64,000 nt of DNA from Hymenobacter wooponensis (GCF_004745865.1 NZ_SRKZ01000007.1:124001-188000), one strand, 5' to 3'; positions 8,813 through 17,309 are shown, numbered from the stretch's first letter. The notes: a model not told the origin generated them from the letters alone. Program-made: numbers and translations.

Positions 8813-9406
8813 CTACCCTCGTTCCAAAACCGGCCGCAATACGGCCCACACGTTGTCGGCCAGGATGCGCTGGCCCGCAGCATTCGGGTGCACCCCATCA
8901 GGAAGGTTAAGGTGGCGCTGCCCAATAACCCCCTGCAGCAGGAAGGGCACAAAGTCGAGCTGGTTCTTCTCGGCCAGCTGCCGGAATAAGGCTTTAAACT
9001 CCTGGGCATAGTGCCCGTAACGGCCGCCGCCCAACGTAGCCAGCGGCCCCAGATCAAAGGGAAACTCCAGGCCCACCAGCACAATGCGCGCCTCGGGGTG
9101 CTGGCGCTTTACCTCATCCAGAATGAATTGCAGGTTTTGAGTGGTTTCGCGCACGGGTATGCCCCGTAGCCCATCGTTGGCGCCCAGCTCCAGCACAAAC
9201 ACCTCAATGGTAGTGAAGCGGGCCAGCACGGAACTGATGCGCTGCCGACCACCCGCGGTGGTTTCGCCACTCACCCCATAGTTGTGCGCTTTATAGGGCA
9301 GGCCTAGGGCATCTATTTTTTCCTGAATACGAGCCGGAAACGACTCACTGGCCCGAAGCTGATAGCCGGCGGTGAGGCTGTTGCCGAAGAAGATTAGGTT
9401 CTGCAT
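8813..9406 (-). CDS. SGNH/GDSL arylesterase
   Basis: A 197-residue SGNH hydrolase of the TesA/arylesterase type. I start at 9406 (MQNLIFFGNSLTAGY): the domain begins there and the 64 in-frame residues upstream are low-complexity. Block I reads GNSL rather than GDSL (Ser10 is the nucleophile), block III is GANDGLRG and block V DGVHPNAAG, with the catalytic Asp and His. No signal peptide remains with this start, so a cytoplasmic enzyme is likely. Asn in place of the GDSL Asp leaves the catalytic triad intact; I believe related Bacteroidota enzymes also carry it. Confidence 0.85.
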   Translation of the reverse strand: MQNLIFFGNSLTAGYQLRASESFPARIQEKIDALGLPYKAHNYGVSGETTAGGRQRISSVLARFTTIEVFVLELGANDGLRGIPVRETTQNLQFILDEVKRQHPEARIVLVGLEFPFDLGPLATLGGGRYGHYAQEFKALFRQLAEKNQLDFVPFLLQGVIGQRHLNLPDGVHPNAAGQRILADNVWAVLRPVLERG

Positions 9407-9727
9407 ACACGAAGCATAGCTGCGGTTGTGCCTGCACCACCAAGTGCCGCCCCGCAGTGGCGCTACCTGGCCTAGGGGTGCTGGCCGTGCTAAGGCTAAC
9501 GTAAGCCGGGGCCTCAGGTTAAGGCATTCCCTTGCCAAGCCAGGGCACCGTTGCGCTATAGCGGTAGGCCACTTGCCCCGGCCAACTGTTGCCAACACAG
9601 GTTCATTGACTCTTAAAAATGATGCTCTTACGCAGCCCTAGCTTTTGATAAGCAAGTTATTACGCTCCTCTGAGTTACTATATCAGCAACTTTCACAGGT
9701 GGGTACACTTTTACGGAACGGGTGCCT

Positions 9728-9735
9728 TACCTTTG
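9728..9735 (+). promoter_or_regulatory. Bacteroidota -7 promoter box
   Basis: TACCTTTG fits TAnnTTTG exactly. Transcription should begin about 5 bases on, at the palindrome 9742-9760, giving a leader of about 55 bases before the thioredoxin ATG at 9796. This also argues against an earlier start at 9733. Confidence 0.65.
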
Positions 9736-9741
9736 CACCCC

Positions 9742-9760
9742 GATAAGAATCATTCTTATC
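9742..9760. promoter_or_regulatory. Fur-box-like operator palindrome
   Basis: GATAAGAATCATTCTTATC is a perfect 9-1-9 palindrome. It agrees with the classical Fur box GATAATGATAATCATTATC at both outer pentamers and the inner AT pairs. It covers the expected transcription start of the thioredoxin operon, a position where a bound repressor would block initiation. Which Fur-family protein (Fur, PerR or Zur) binds it is inference. Confidence 0.6.
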
Positions 9761-9795
9761 TGGCCGTTTCTTTTGTTCACCCAAATTCTGTTGTA

Positions 9796-10113
9796 ATGCC
9801 CGTTACGAAAGCCACTGATGCCGATTTCCGCCAGCTCCTCGACCAGCATGAAAAGGTAGTGGTGAAATTCTACGCCGACTGGTGTGGCAACTGCCGGCTG
9901 TTCTCGCCGAAGTTCAAGCGCCTCTCGGAGGCTGAGCCCGAAGTTGCTTTTCTGGATGTAAACGCCGAAACCAGCCCCGAAACCCGCAAGCTGGCCAACG
10001 TTACCAACCTGCCCTATTTCGCGGTGTTCCGCAATGGTGAGCTGGTTGAGACTCTGGCTGCTAGCAAGGAAGAAGCGGTAGTAGAGCTGATTTCGAAACT
10101 CCACGCCAACTAA
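9796..10113 (+). CDS. Thioredoxin-family protein (WCGNC)
   Basis: A 105-residue stand-alone thioredoxin fold. The redox site is WCGNC (Cys30, Cys33) and the cis-proline is in NLPYF. I start at the ATG 9796, not the in-frame codon at 9733, because the latter lies inside the promoter and operator. It should act as a cytoplasmic thiol-disulfide reductant. The small gene at 10123 follows after 9 bases, so they form an operon under the Fur-like palindrome, which suggests control by metal or peroxide. The substrate is not evident. Confidence 0.9.
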   Translation: MPVTKATDADFRQLLDQHEKVVVKFYADWCGNCRLFSPKFKRLSEAEPEVAFLDVNAETSPETRKLANVTNLPYFAVFRNGELVETLAASKEEAVVELISKLHAN

Positions 10114-10122
10114 GCTTACGCC

Positions 10123-10365
10123 ATGAAAATGCCCGTTATCAAGCGCCTAGTAGAAACTCAGACGCTGGAAAATCTGGTAGCCGCTGAGGAGGCGCTCTTG
10201 GAAGAGCAACCCTTACCGTTTGAGGTAGAAGGTGAAGACGAAGGCGAAAAGCTGACTCATATTTTCGCGGCCATCTTCATTCTCAACCACATGCGGGAGC
10301 ACGGCTCTCAGTTTAAGGACGCCTTGCGCGAATACACCAAAAAGGTGCGCGTATCCATCAGCTAG
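10123..10365 (+). CDS. Small conserved partner of thioredoxin (DUF6952-like)
   Basis: An acidic 80-residue protein (MKMPVIKRLVETQTLENLVA ... REYTKKVRVSIS). From memory, it has the start, length and basic end of a small Bacteroidota family found next to thioredoxin or peroxiredoxin genes (DUF6952); I could not check this. It is co-transcribed with the thioredoxin. The stop codon TAG is supplied by a copy of the iterated decamer CTAGGCCACT (10362-10371). Its function is unknown; a redox or iron-linked role is only suggested by the operon. Confidence 0.65.
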   Translation: MKMPVIKRLVETQTLENLVAAEEALLEEQPLPFEVEGEDEGEKLTHIFAAIFILNHMREHGSQFKDALREYTKKVRVSIS

Positions 10366-10389
10366 GCCACTCGCCCCTGCTGCTTAGCA

Positions 10390-10446
10390 CCACCAAGCAA
10401 CAGCGCCTGCCTTCCACAGAGGAAAGCAGGCGCTGTTGCTTGGTGG
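10390..10446. terminator. Long bidirectional hairpin between convergent genes
   Basis: Perfect 21-base arms (10390-10410 and 10426-10446) plus an inner TTCC/GGAA pairing around a 5-base loop. It separates the thioredoxin operon from the convergent TetR gene. There is no good T-run, so termination strength is uncertain. Confidence 0.7.
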
Positions 10447-10459
10447 CCTAGAGTGGGCG

Positions 10460-11074
10460 CTAGATGCGGGAGAAGTGCGCTGCGGCCAGCTGAATGCCTT
10501 CCTCGGTGCAAATGCCCCGGATGTAGTACAGGTAGATGCTCCGGAATACCTCAGCCAGGTCATAGCGGCTAGGCGGGAATACCGCCGTATTCAGAATCAG
10601 CTGCATCTGCTCCAGAATAATCTTGGTTACCAGCACAATGTTGATGTCGCCCCGGAACTGGCGCTGCAGTACGCCCTCGTTCAGCAGGCCATGAATTTGC
10701 GGGGTTGAGTAGGTGCTCAAGTGCAGCAGCAAAGCCTCCCACACCCGCGGGTACTCCTGCTGCAGGGCAGCATAGTTGGTTTTGGGCGCGCGCTGCATTT
10801 CGGCAATGCCATGCTGCAGCAGGGCCAGAATGCGCTCAACCGGGGAGTGCACCTGAGACAGAATCTGTTGGTGCTCCCGCTTTTGCCGCTCCAGATCGTA
10901 GCGGACTGCCTGCACCAAGAACTCCTCTTTATTCTGGAATGTGGCTTGAAAGTCGGCCGGAGTGAGTCCTAGGCCAGTAATCAGGTCGTCTTCTGACAAC
11001 TCAGTCATGCCGCCGGCGCGGTCAAATAGAGCCTGCACCTGTTCGAACAGGCGGGCCTTGTCAGTTTGAGTCAT
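10460..11074 (-). CDS. TetR-family regulator, paralogue 1
   Basis: About 204 residues with the TetR layout: an N-terminal helical DNA-binding part (MTELSEDDLITGLGLTPADF, then FQNKEEFLVQAVRYDLE, the usual end of the HTH) and an all-helical ligand/dimer domain. The start at 11074 (MTQTDKARLF) matches family length; upstream Mets at 11110 and 11125 are possible. It is clearly related to the gene at 11273-11884 along the whole C-terminal domain. No operator or target can be named; its neighbours are carotenoid genes. Confidence 0.75.
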   Translation of the reverse strand: MTQTDKARLFEQVQALFDRAGGMTELSEDDLITGLGLTPADFQATFQNKEEFLVQAVRYDLERQKREHQQILSQVHSPVERILALLQHGIAEMQRAPKTNYAALQQEYPRVWEALLLHLSTYSTPQIHGLLNEGVLQRQFRGDINIVLVTKIILEQMQLILNTAVFPPSRYDLAEVFRSIYLYYIRGICTEEGIQLAAAHFSRI

Positions 11075-11272
11075 AGGTAGTGTTAGGGTCGAGCAGAGGC
11101 GTTTAGGCATCGCTGCCCTTACCAAAGTACGCTTCTTTCGGCCCCTCCCACAATCTTCCGGCCAATATTTCGCGGGGGCCTGCGCTTAGCATACACCCGC
11201 GTGCGCAGTTGCCAGCTCAGCCGTACGCCTAACCGATAACGTCCAAGTGCGGGGGCTGCGGGTTGTGCAAGG

Positions 11273-11884
11273 CTACATTCGCTCGAAGTGCAGGGCTACT
11301 AAGCGCAGGCCTTCTACGGTGCAGAGGCCACGCACGTAGGGCGCAAACATGCTCCGGTAGATGTCGGCTTGGTTAACGTGGTCGGGCGGGAAGTAGGCCT
11401 CGTTCAGGATCAGGTTCATCTGAGCCATCATGATGTGGGCAATCATACCCGGCTCCAAATCAGACCGGAACTGCCCCTCCTGCATACCCTCTTGCAGCAG
11501 GCGCGTGAGCAGCGGGAAAGAATACACGTAAAGGTGCTCCTGAATCAGGCCCCAGCACTCTGGGTATTGCTCCCGCAGCACATGGTAGTCGTAGTGAGGT
11601 GAGCGGCGCAGCTCCTGCAGGCTGTGGTGCAGCCAGGCCAGCAGGCACTCTACCGGGGTAGCCAGGTTGGTAAATAGCTCGTCGTGCTCTAGGCGCTGGC
11701 GCTGCAGGTTTTGCTGGGTGGTAAGGCGTAAGAGACCGGCCTTACTGCCAAATAGCTCGCGAAAGGTTGGTAAGCTCAGGTCGAGGGCAACGGCTAACTG
11801 CTCTTCGTGCAAAATGCCAACGCCTACTTGGCGTACTAACTCGTTGGCGCGTTCTATTAGTTGGTGGAGTACGATGTCCTCCAT
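11273..11884 (-). CDS. TetR-family regulator, paralogue 2
   Basis: A 203-residue TetR-like protein. The HTH region holds VGILHEEQLAVALDLSLPTF and LFGSKAGLLRLTTQQNL; the C-terminal domain shares PVE.LLA.L.H, EQYPE.W and LILNEAYFPPDH with paralogue 1. I start at 11884 (MEDIVLHQLI), since the extra 21 residues upstream are hydrophobic and atypical. It lies 69 bases after the cruF-like gene on the same strand, so it may be read through from the carotenoid genes. The ligand is unknown. Confidence 0.75.
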   Translation of the reverse strand: MEDIVLHQLIERANELVRQVGVGILHEEQLAVALDLSLPTFRELFGSKAGLLRLTTQQNLQRQRLEHDELFTNLATPVECLLAWLHHSLQELRRSPHYDYHVLREQYPECWGLIQEHLYVYSFPLLTRLLQEGMQEGQFRSDLEPGMIAHIMMAQMNLILNEAYFPPDHVNQADIYRSMFAPYVRGLCTVEGLRLVALHFERM

Positions 11885-11953
11885 AAAAATTCGGATAAAA
11901 AAAATAATGAGGCCATCCGCTCGCACCAACCTAGTACCAAACGGCAAACAAGC

Positions 11954-12637
11954 CTAGCCTAGCATGCTCAACCCGAAAAAAAACAGGAGTTGAAGTAAGA
12001 ACAAAAAAGGTACTAGTGGATTGCGTCGGCTGACATCCATTCGATTGAAATATACTTGCAAAATGAGGGCTACTGCAAACCATCCCTTAAAATTCTGCAG
12101 CGGAATGATGTTGTAGCGCCAGCTCCAGAAACCGTACTGCACTGCTACTGGCTCAATGCACAAATCCATGCCCACCAGCAGGAGCGCCGCCACCACCGCT
12201 TTCAGGAAGCTGGGCAGCCGTAAGTAGTTGGCCAGTGAGCCCCCCATCAAAACGAGCATAAACCAGTTGAGGCCAATGATTAGGGGTACGCTCAGCCACT
12301 GTGGGCCTAGCGTGGGCCCATACTCATACTGCCCGAAGATGACGCCCGTTTGGATGCCAGCCACCTCCACGAAGAAGCCCACCAGCATGGTTACGATGGC
12401 AAAGCTCCAGAAAGTAGCATCGCGGCGGGGCTGGAAGGCCACCAGCAGGCCCGCCGTGAGCAGCAGGTTCAGGGGTACGAACTGCAGGTAAAACGACTTG
12501 TCCTGTGCGAAGCCCAGCCCCAGAAATCCCGTAACGTGGAAAAGCAGCAGCACTCCCTGGGCCAGCCGCAGGCGGCGCTGCGCAGCATGGGGCGCTACGG
12601 TGGCTATGGGCTGAGGCTGTTGGGTTGGTTCGGTCAT
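11954..12637 (-). CDS. cruF: Carotenoid biosynthesis membrane protein (CruF-like hydratase)
   Basis: A 227-residue multi-pass protein of the Caroten_synth/CruF family, with about six hydrophobic segments and the conserved core FVEVAGIQTGVIFGQYEYG and GMDLCIEPVAV. CruF adds water at the 1',2' double bond of acyclic carotenoid ends, a step toward flexixanthin-type red pigments of Hymenobacter. The start at 12637 (MTEPTQQPQP) is preferred; 12664 is possible. It follows the desaturase gene on the same strand after 108 bases, so the two form a pigment unit. The reaction is assigned by family. Confidence 0.8.
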   Translation of the reverse strand: MTEPTQQPQPIATVAPHAAQRRLRLAQGVLLLFHVTGFLGLGFAQDKSFYLQFVPLNLLLTAGLLVAFQPRRDATFWSFAIVTMLVGFFVEVAGIQTGVIFGQYEYGPTLGPQWLSVPLIIGLNWFMLVLMGGSLANYLRLPSFLKAVVAALLLVGMDLCIEPVAVQYGFWSWRYNIIPLQNFKGWFAVALILQVYFNRMDVSRRNPLVPFLFLLQLLFFFGLSMLG

Positions 12638-12745
12638 CAGAGGCAAATAAAAATTCTCACGCAAAAACTACACCTGCGCCCCCACAACAAGGCCGCCGCT
12701 CGGTGGTTCAGAAAACGTACGGCTACGGCCCAACGTTTCCTTTAT

Positions 12746-14245
12746 TTAGTTGGTAATCAGACCGGCCACAATGCGGGCCGAAAGCAAACAGAGCGGAATT
12801 CCGCCGCCCGGATGCACTGAGCCCCCGCAAAAATACAGGCCTTCTACTTGCTGCGAAAAGTTGGGGTGCCGCAGGAAGGCTGCCATCGTATTGTTGGAGG
12901 AGCTTCCGTATAACGCCCCACCAAACGAGGAGGTTCGCGCTTCAATGCCCGGCGGGTCCCAAACGTGCTCGGCCCGGATCAACTGGCCTACGTCGGTGCC
13001 CAGGGCTTTGCTCACGCGGGCCAGCACAGCCTGCCGGGTACGGGCTACCAGCGTAGGCCAGTCCTGCCCTTGGTCGTGGGGTACGTTCACCATCACAAAC
13101 CAGTTCTCGTGGCCCTCAGGCGCATCGGTGGGGGTGTGGCCGCTGGTAATGTTTACGTACACAGTAGGGTCGGCGGCAATAGTTTTTTCCTGGAAGATAG
13201 CGTCGAACTCGCGCCGGTAGTCTCCTGAGAAAAAGATGTTGTGCACGCCTAACTGCGGGAAGCGCCTGCCAATGCCCCAGTAAAAGATCAGGGCCGAGGA
13301 GGAACGCGGCTGCCGCAGGGTGCGCTCCGGGGCCGGCTGCCCGCGCAGCAGGTTCCGGTAGGTAGGCACCACATCCATGTTACTAACCACCAGCCCGAAG
13401 TCATACACCTCCTGGGCAGTGCGTAGGCCAGTCACGCGGCCCGCGGCGGTTAGTATTTCCTGCACTGGCTCATTGTAGCGAAACTGCACGCCCAGCTCCT
13501 CGGCCAACTTCACCAAGCTTTCGGCAATGGCGTAGATGCCGCCCTCAGGGTAGAAGGCCCCCAGCCCGTGCTCTAAGTGCGGAATCATGCTGAGCGTAGC
13601 CGGCGCCTGATAAGGGTCGGAACCGTTGTAGGTGGCAAACCGGTCGAAGAGCTGGACCAGGCGCGGCTCCTGGGGGAAGGCGGCCGCGTGGCGCTGGTGC
13701 ATGGTACTGGTGAGGCCTAGCGTAGGCAGGGCCGCCAGGGCCTTCAGCACATCAGATGAGAGGTACGTGCTGGCCTTGTGCAGGGATTTCTGCAGAAAGG
13801 TATCGGCAGTGGCATCGTAGGCCTGCCGGCTGCGCGCCAGGAAAGTCCGCACCTCGGCGGCGGGCACTTTCAGCTTCTGCTCTACTTCCTGGGCAAACTT
13901 CTCCTCATCGGCCCAGGCAGTGAGCTGGGTACCGTCGGGGAAGAAGTACTGGGTGATAGGGTCGAGGCGCTGGTAACGAAAGTGCTCCTGCGGGTTGCGG
14001 CCGGCCAGCCGGAACAGCTCATCCACCAGGTGCGGCAGCGTGAACAACGACGGCCCCCCATCAAACCGGTAACCGCCCGGCAGCACCAGTTGGTGCATCT
14101 TGCCCCCAAAGCTCTCCTGGGCCTCAAACACCGTGACCTTGTGCCCCGCCAGCGCCAGCCGCACAGCCGTAGCAATGCCACCAATACCGGCCCCAATAAT
14201 GGCGGCGGGCTGCTTCAGAGAAGAACGAGTAGTAGAACGTGCCAC
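12746..14245 (-). CDS. crtD: Carotenoid desaturase, probably 1-hydroxycarotenoid 3,4-desaturase CrtD
   Basis: A 499-residue CrtI-family flavoprotein. The FAD-binding GAGIGG is at 18-23 and the end carries the family signature around FCGGSVHPGGGIPLCLL. This family desaturates phytoene or hydroxylated carotenoids at the membrane. I favour CrtD over CrtI because the tail reads GGSVHPGGGIPL with SSNNTMAAFLRHPNF before it, as I remember for Bacteroidota CrtD, and because it pairs with a CruF-like hydratase, whose product CrtD uses. Phytoene desaturase CrtI remains the alternative. Confidence 0.85.
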   Translation of the reverse strand: MARSTTRSSLKQPAAIIGAGIGGIATAVRLALAGHKVTVFEAQESFGGKMHQLVLPGGYRFDGGPSLFTLPHLVDELFRLAGRNPQEHFRYQRLDPITQYFFPDGTQLTAWADEEKFAQEVEQKLKVPAAEVRTFLARSRQAYDATADTFLQKSLHKASTYLSSDVLKALAALPTLGLTSTMHQRHAAAFPQEPRLVQLFDRFATYNGSDPYQAPATLSMIPHLEHGLGAFYPEGGIYAIAESLVKLAEELGVQFRYNEPVQEILTAAGRVTGLRTAQEVYDFGLVVSNMDVVPTYRNLLRGQPAPERTLRQPRSSSALIFYWGIGRRFPQLGVHNIFFSGDYRREFDAIFQEKTIAADPTVYVNITSGHTPTDAPEGHENWFVMVNVPHDQGQDWPTLVARTRQAVLARVSKALGTDVGQLIRAEHVWDPPGIEARTSSFGGALYGSSSNNTMAAFLRHPNFSQQVEGLYFCGGSVHPGGGIPLCLLSARIVAGLITN

Positions 14246-14271
14246 AGGACGGTGTTAAAAGTATAGTACAG

Positions 14272-14712
14272 CTATAACTCGAAAATGCGCTGTTTGGCTT
14301 CCGTACCCGCATTGAAATTTACGGGCCTAGGCTTATAGATTGGGCTATCTAGCCCCTTGACCAGCAGACTATCAAATGACTGCAGATGCAGTAATCTAAA
14401 GCTTTGTCTAAACACAACTAGCCTTCGAAGCTGCGTATTCAGTATAGCTAGCTGCTGAGCTGTACCCCACGAGATTGACCAAAGGGGCAATGCAACCCGG
14501 TAGCCTTGTGGCTCCCACACAGGTGGGCTGCCGTAGCTACCGGGCAGTTGGAAACGCTGCCCGTGTACTGTAAGCCAGAAACAATTGCCGCTAAGTGGCC
14601 CGCCCTGGCCCTTCTCGTATAGCTCACCGTACTCTAGCTGCTGGGTGCCGTTGGGCGAGTAGAACGCACTGACCTCATTGGCAAAATTCCACGGATCAGC
14701 CAGCGTATCCAT
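14272..14712 (-). CDS. Hypothetical protein
   Basis: A 146-residue soluble protein without signal peptide or membrane segment. It is rich in aromatic residues and seems mostly beta-stranded in the first half. Base composition is more AT-rich than its neighbours, which may mean recent acquisition or weak selection. It lies 7 bases after rlmI on the same strand, so it is probably co-transcribed with it. I recognise no family. Confidence 0.5.
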   Translation of the reverse strand: MDTLADPWNFANEVSAFYSPNGTQQLEYGELYEKGQGGPLSGNCFWLTVHGQRFQLPGSYGSPPVWEPQGYRVALPLWSISWGTAQQLAILNTQLRRLVVFRQSFRLLHLQSFDSLLVKGLDSPIYKPRPVNFNAGTEAKQRIFEL

Positions 14713-14719
14713 TGCCCTC

Positions 14720-15907
14720 CTACTCTACCGCCAACACCAACCCTTTTAGGTATTCACCTTCGGGGTGAAAGAGGCTCACGGGGTGGTCGGCGGGTTGGGT
14801 GAGGCGGTGCAGGATGCGGGCGGGGCGGCCAGCTTCAATAGCGGCGGCCAGCACGGCCCCTTCAAACAGCTCGGCCGAAACTACTTGTGAGCAGCTGAAG
14901 GTAAACAGCAGCCCACCCGGCGCAATGTGCTTAATGCCGGCCGCATTCAGGCGTTTGTAGCCCATCAGGGCGTTGTGGCGGGCCGAGAGGTGCTTAGCGA
15001 AGGCCGGCGGGTCAAGCACGATGAGGTCGTACTGCTCCTCAGTGTCCTTCATGAAGGTAAACACATCTTGCGCGAAGGCGGCGTGCTTGCCCTCTAGGCC
15101 AGTGAGGGCGGCGTTGCGCTCAGTCAGCTCAATGGCTTTCTTGGAGCTATCCACGGAGTGTACCAATTCAGCGCCAGCTTCCAGGGCGTAGCTGCTGAAG
15201 CCACCCGTGTAGCAGAACGTGTTGAGCACGCGGCGGCCGGGGGCATAGCGGGCCAGCAGGCTGCGGTTGTCGCGCTGGTCAATGAAGAAACCGGTTTTCT
15301 GGCCCGACTCCCAATCTACCGCAAAGGGGTGGCCGTTTTCCTGCACAATGTGCTCTTGCCCGTTGCTTTCCCCAAAGAGGTAGCCGTTTTGGGCGCCAGG
15401 CGCCGCTTTGGCGGGCACGGTTTCGGCGCTCTTGTCGTAGATGGCGCGTAGGCCAGGTATCACGGCTTGCAGGGCCGCTGCAATCAGGGGGCGGGCCTTG
15501 TACATGCCGGCGCTGTGGGCCTGCACCACGGCCACGTCGCCGTACACGTCAATGATGAGGCCGGGCAGGCCGTCGCCCTCGGCGTGGGTGAGGCGGTACA
15601 CGTTAGTGTTGCCGGTGCCGGTGAGGCCAAGACCCTGGCGCAGTTGGTAGGCATTGCGCAGGCGGGCTTCCCAGAACGCCGCGTCGGGCAGCTGGGCATC
15701 GGGGCCGAAGTCGAGCATGCGCACGGCAATGGAGCCGGGGGCATAGTGGCCTACGCCCAGCAGCTCCCCATTGGCGGCCTGTACGTGTACCACTTCTCCT
15801 TCTACTACCTCGCCCTGCATGCGGCCAATAGCCCCCGAAAACACCCATGGGTGGCGGCGACGAAGGGATTGATCTTTACCGGGTTTGAGCGTGATAGTGG
15901 CGGGCAT
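14720..15907 (-). CDS. rlmI: 23S rRNA (cytosine-5) methyltransferase RlmI-like
   Basis: A 395-residue class I SAM methyltransferase with an N-terminal PUA domain (LKPGKDQSLRRRHPWVFSGA), an RlmI-like central block (GQKTGFFIDQRDNR), SAM motif NTFCYTGGFS, and DPPAFAK and FSCS near the catalytic site. RlmI makes m5C1962 in 23S rRNA. Length and domain order match the family. A perfect -7 box at 15934-15941 gives a leader of about 20 bases. The position specificity is inferred from E. coli. Confidence 0.9.
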   Translation of the reverse strand: MPATITLKPGKDQSLRRRHPWVFSGAIGRMQGEVVEGEVVHVQAANGELLGVGHYAPGSIAVRMLDFGPDAQLPDAAFWEARLRNAYQLRQGLGLTGTGNTNVYRLTHAEGDGLPGLIIDVYGDVAVVQAHSAGMYKARPLIAAALQAVIPGLRAIYDKSAETVPAKAAPGAQNGYLFGESNGQEHIVQENGHPFAVDWESGQKTGFFIDQRDNRSLLARYAPGRRVLNTFCYTGGFSSYALEAGAELVHSVDSSKKAIELTERNAALTGLEGKHAAFAQDVFTFMKDTEEQYDLIVLDPPAFAKHLSARHNALMGYKRLNAAGIKHIAPGGLLFTFSCSQVVSAELFEGAVLAAAIEAGRPARILHRLTQPADHPVSLFHPEGEYLKGLVLAVE

Positions 15908-15933
15908 GGCAGCAAAAGTTGAAAAGCGGACTG

Positions 15934-15941
15934 CAAAGGTA
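15934..15941 (-). promoter_or_regulatory. Bacteroidota -7 promoter box for rlmI
   Basis: Reads TACCTTTG on the minus strand, an exact TAnnTTTG match, 26 bases before the rlmI ATG. Confidence 0.6.
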
Positions 15942-16005
15942 CACCATAGCCCGGCGGTGGCCTAGCATCCGGCCAATAGCACAGTGGGCAGCGTCAAATC
16001 ACCTG

Positions 16006-16548
16006 TTAGCCGAAGGGGTCAAGGTAGGCCACTAGCACGGCCAGCGCGGCCAGCCCCGCCAGAATAGCCCATACCGGACCACCCCAGATCAGCAGCCCGA
16101 TCAGGCTAATGGGCAGTACTACCAGGCCTAGCACGCCTAGCACCGTAGTACCCAGGCCTACTTCGGCAGTATGGCGTGGCCCAGCAGCCCGGCGCACACC
16201 TTGCGCGGCCGGCTTCGCCAGTAAGGGCTTGAGTAGCTGCCGGGGTGCCACGGCCTGCGCTACCGCCCGCCGTAGCTGTTGGCGCAGGTGGCGGGGCCTC
16301 AAGGGCGCCGGCTCTACGGCCTGGGGCGCTGCTACCGGCTTTGCTGGGGCTGGCACTTCTGCTACCACAACCGGTACAGCATCAACCACAGGGGCGGGAA
16401 CTGGCCTAGCGGCTACCGTTGGGGCGGGCCGAAACTGAAAAGCCGACTGCCCGCTGCGGCACCCCGACGCCAGCGTCAGGAGCATCAGGGCCAGGGATAG
16501 GTAAAAGGAAAGCCGGACACGGCGAGCAGAAGTACAGATCATACGCAT
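16006..16548 (-). CDS. Proline/alanine-rich lipoprotein with C-terminal membrane segments
   Basis: About 180 residues. A lipoprotein leader ends in LASGC; a long Pro/Ala/Val-rich linker follows (PAPVVDAVPVVVAEVPAPAK), then a basic stretch and two hydrophobic segments near the C-terminus (VGLGTTVLGVLGLVVLPISL and VWAILAGLAALAVLVAYL). This layout is common in Hymenobacter proteins of unknown role. The start at 16548 or 16542 puts positive charges before the hydrophobic core. Function unknown. Confidence 0.65.
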   Translation of the reverse strand: MRMICTSARRVRLSFYLSLALMLLTLASGCRSGQSAFQFRPAPTVAARPVPAPVVDAVPVVVAEVPAPAKPVAAPQAVEPAPLRPRHLRQQLRRAVAQAVAPRQLLKPLLAKPAAQGVRRAAGPRHTAEVGLGTTVLGVLGLVVLPISLIGLLIWGGPVWAILAGLAALAVLVAYLDPFG

Positions 16549-16644
16549 GGGCAAAACCAGAAGCGGGTGCAAGCTACACTACTTGCTGCGGTCCTATACG
16601 GGAGCAGCCCGGCTGGCGCTGCCCTATGGTTTAGTTTTCATGGA

Positions 16645-17100
16645 TCAGTGGGCCCGTGGCTTGCCGAACCAGCGCCGGTAGATAGGCCTACGCCAAGCAA
16701 ACTGCGCCCACATAACGGGCCGCATCAGCACGTCAAGCACACCTAGGCCAGTGCGGTATTCCAGATCTTCTACAATATAGGTACCCCCGCCGGGCGCAGG
16801 CTGCATTAGGTGGCGGTGGCGCCAAAACCGCAACGGGGTGGGCAGTATCTGGCCTTCATCCACGAAATAATACGTGCCGTCGGGGAGCACGCCGTGGTCG
16901 GTGATGAGGGAGGTCCAGGGTTTGCGTAGGGGGCCCACTCCTAATTCAATGTGCACCTCATCGCCGCGGCGGCAGCCATCGAAGCGCAGCAGATGAAACG
17001 GCGGAAACGGCGGGGCCAACGCCAAAAACAGCTCCCGGGTAAAGCCCGCCCACACTTGGGCGGGCGGCGCAGCTACGTGCGTGCGAAGGGTGAAGTGCAT
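16645..17100 (-). CDS. SRPBCC-family protein
   Basis: A 151-residue protein with the START/SRPBCC ligand-binding pattern: N-terminal strand MHFTLRTHVAAPPAQVWAGF, middle blocks ending in WRHRHLM, and a long C-terminal helix (LRPVMWAQFAWRRPIYRRWF). Such proteins bind hydrophobic ligands in a deep pocket. I chose Met at 17100 because the fold begins there. The family includes cell-division-inhibitor-like Bacteroidota proteins; the ligand is unknown. Confidence 0.7.
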   Translation of the reverse strand: MHFTLRTHVAAPPAQVWAGFTRELFLALAPPFPPFHLLRFDGCRRGDEVHIELGVGPLRKPWTSLITDHGVLPDGTYYFVDEGQILPTPLRFWRHRHLMQPAPGGGTYIVEDLEYRTGLGVLDVLMRPVMWAQFAWRRPIYRRWFGKPRAH

Positions 17101-17309
17101 ACTTGGTAGTACCTCCACCCTGGGTTCTTTGTTCAGCAACTCCACGTTGCCCGGCGCAACCTAGCCTAGCCAGATTTGCAATGCCTTCCGCCCGAAGGCC
17201 TCATTTGCTATTGCCCCAGTAATTGCAGACCTAGAACCTGAGTTGCCGCTGATACTTTACCCCAGGGCTGGCGCATCCGGCACTGCACACCTACACTCTT
17301 ATCCGACTA

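Larger units (their letters stand above)
9407..9795. other. Intergenic region between divergent genes
   Basis: Divergent control region of the arylesterase and the thioredoxin. Its right end carries a -7 box (9728-9735) and a 19-base palindrome (9742-9760), listed separately. Nothing coding is supported here. Confidence 0.6.

Noticed and set aside
8578..9084. Minus-strand ORF of 168 residues
   Set aside because: It is an alternative frame of the esterase gene and has no domain or leader.
8813..9598. Start of the SGNH esterase at 9598
   Set aside because: The upstream 64 residues are low-complexity and the fold begins at 9406.
9733..10113. Thioredoxin start at 9733
   Set aside because: It lies inside the -7 box and the palindrome; the ATG at 9796 begins the fold.
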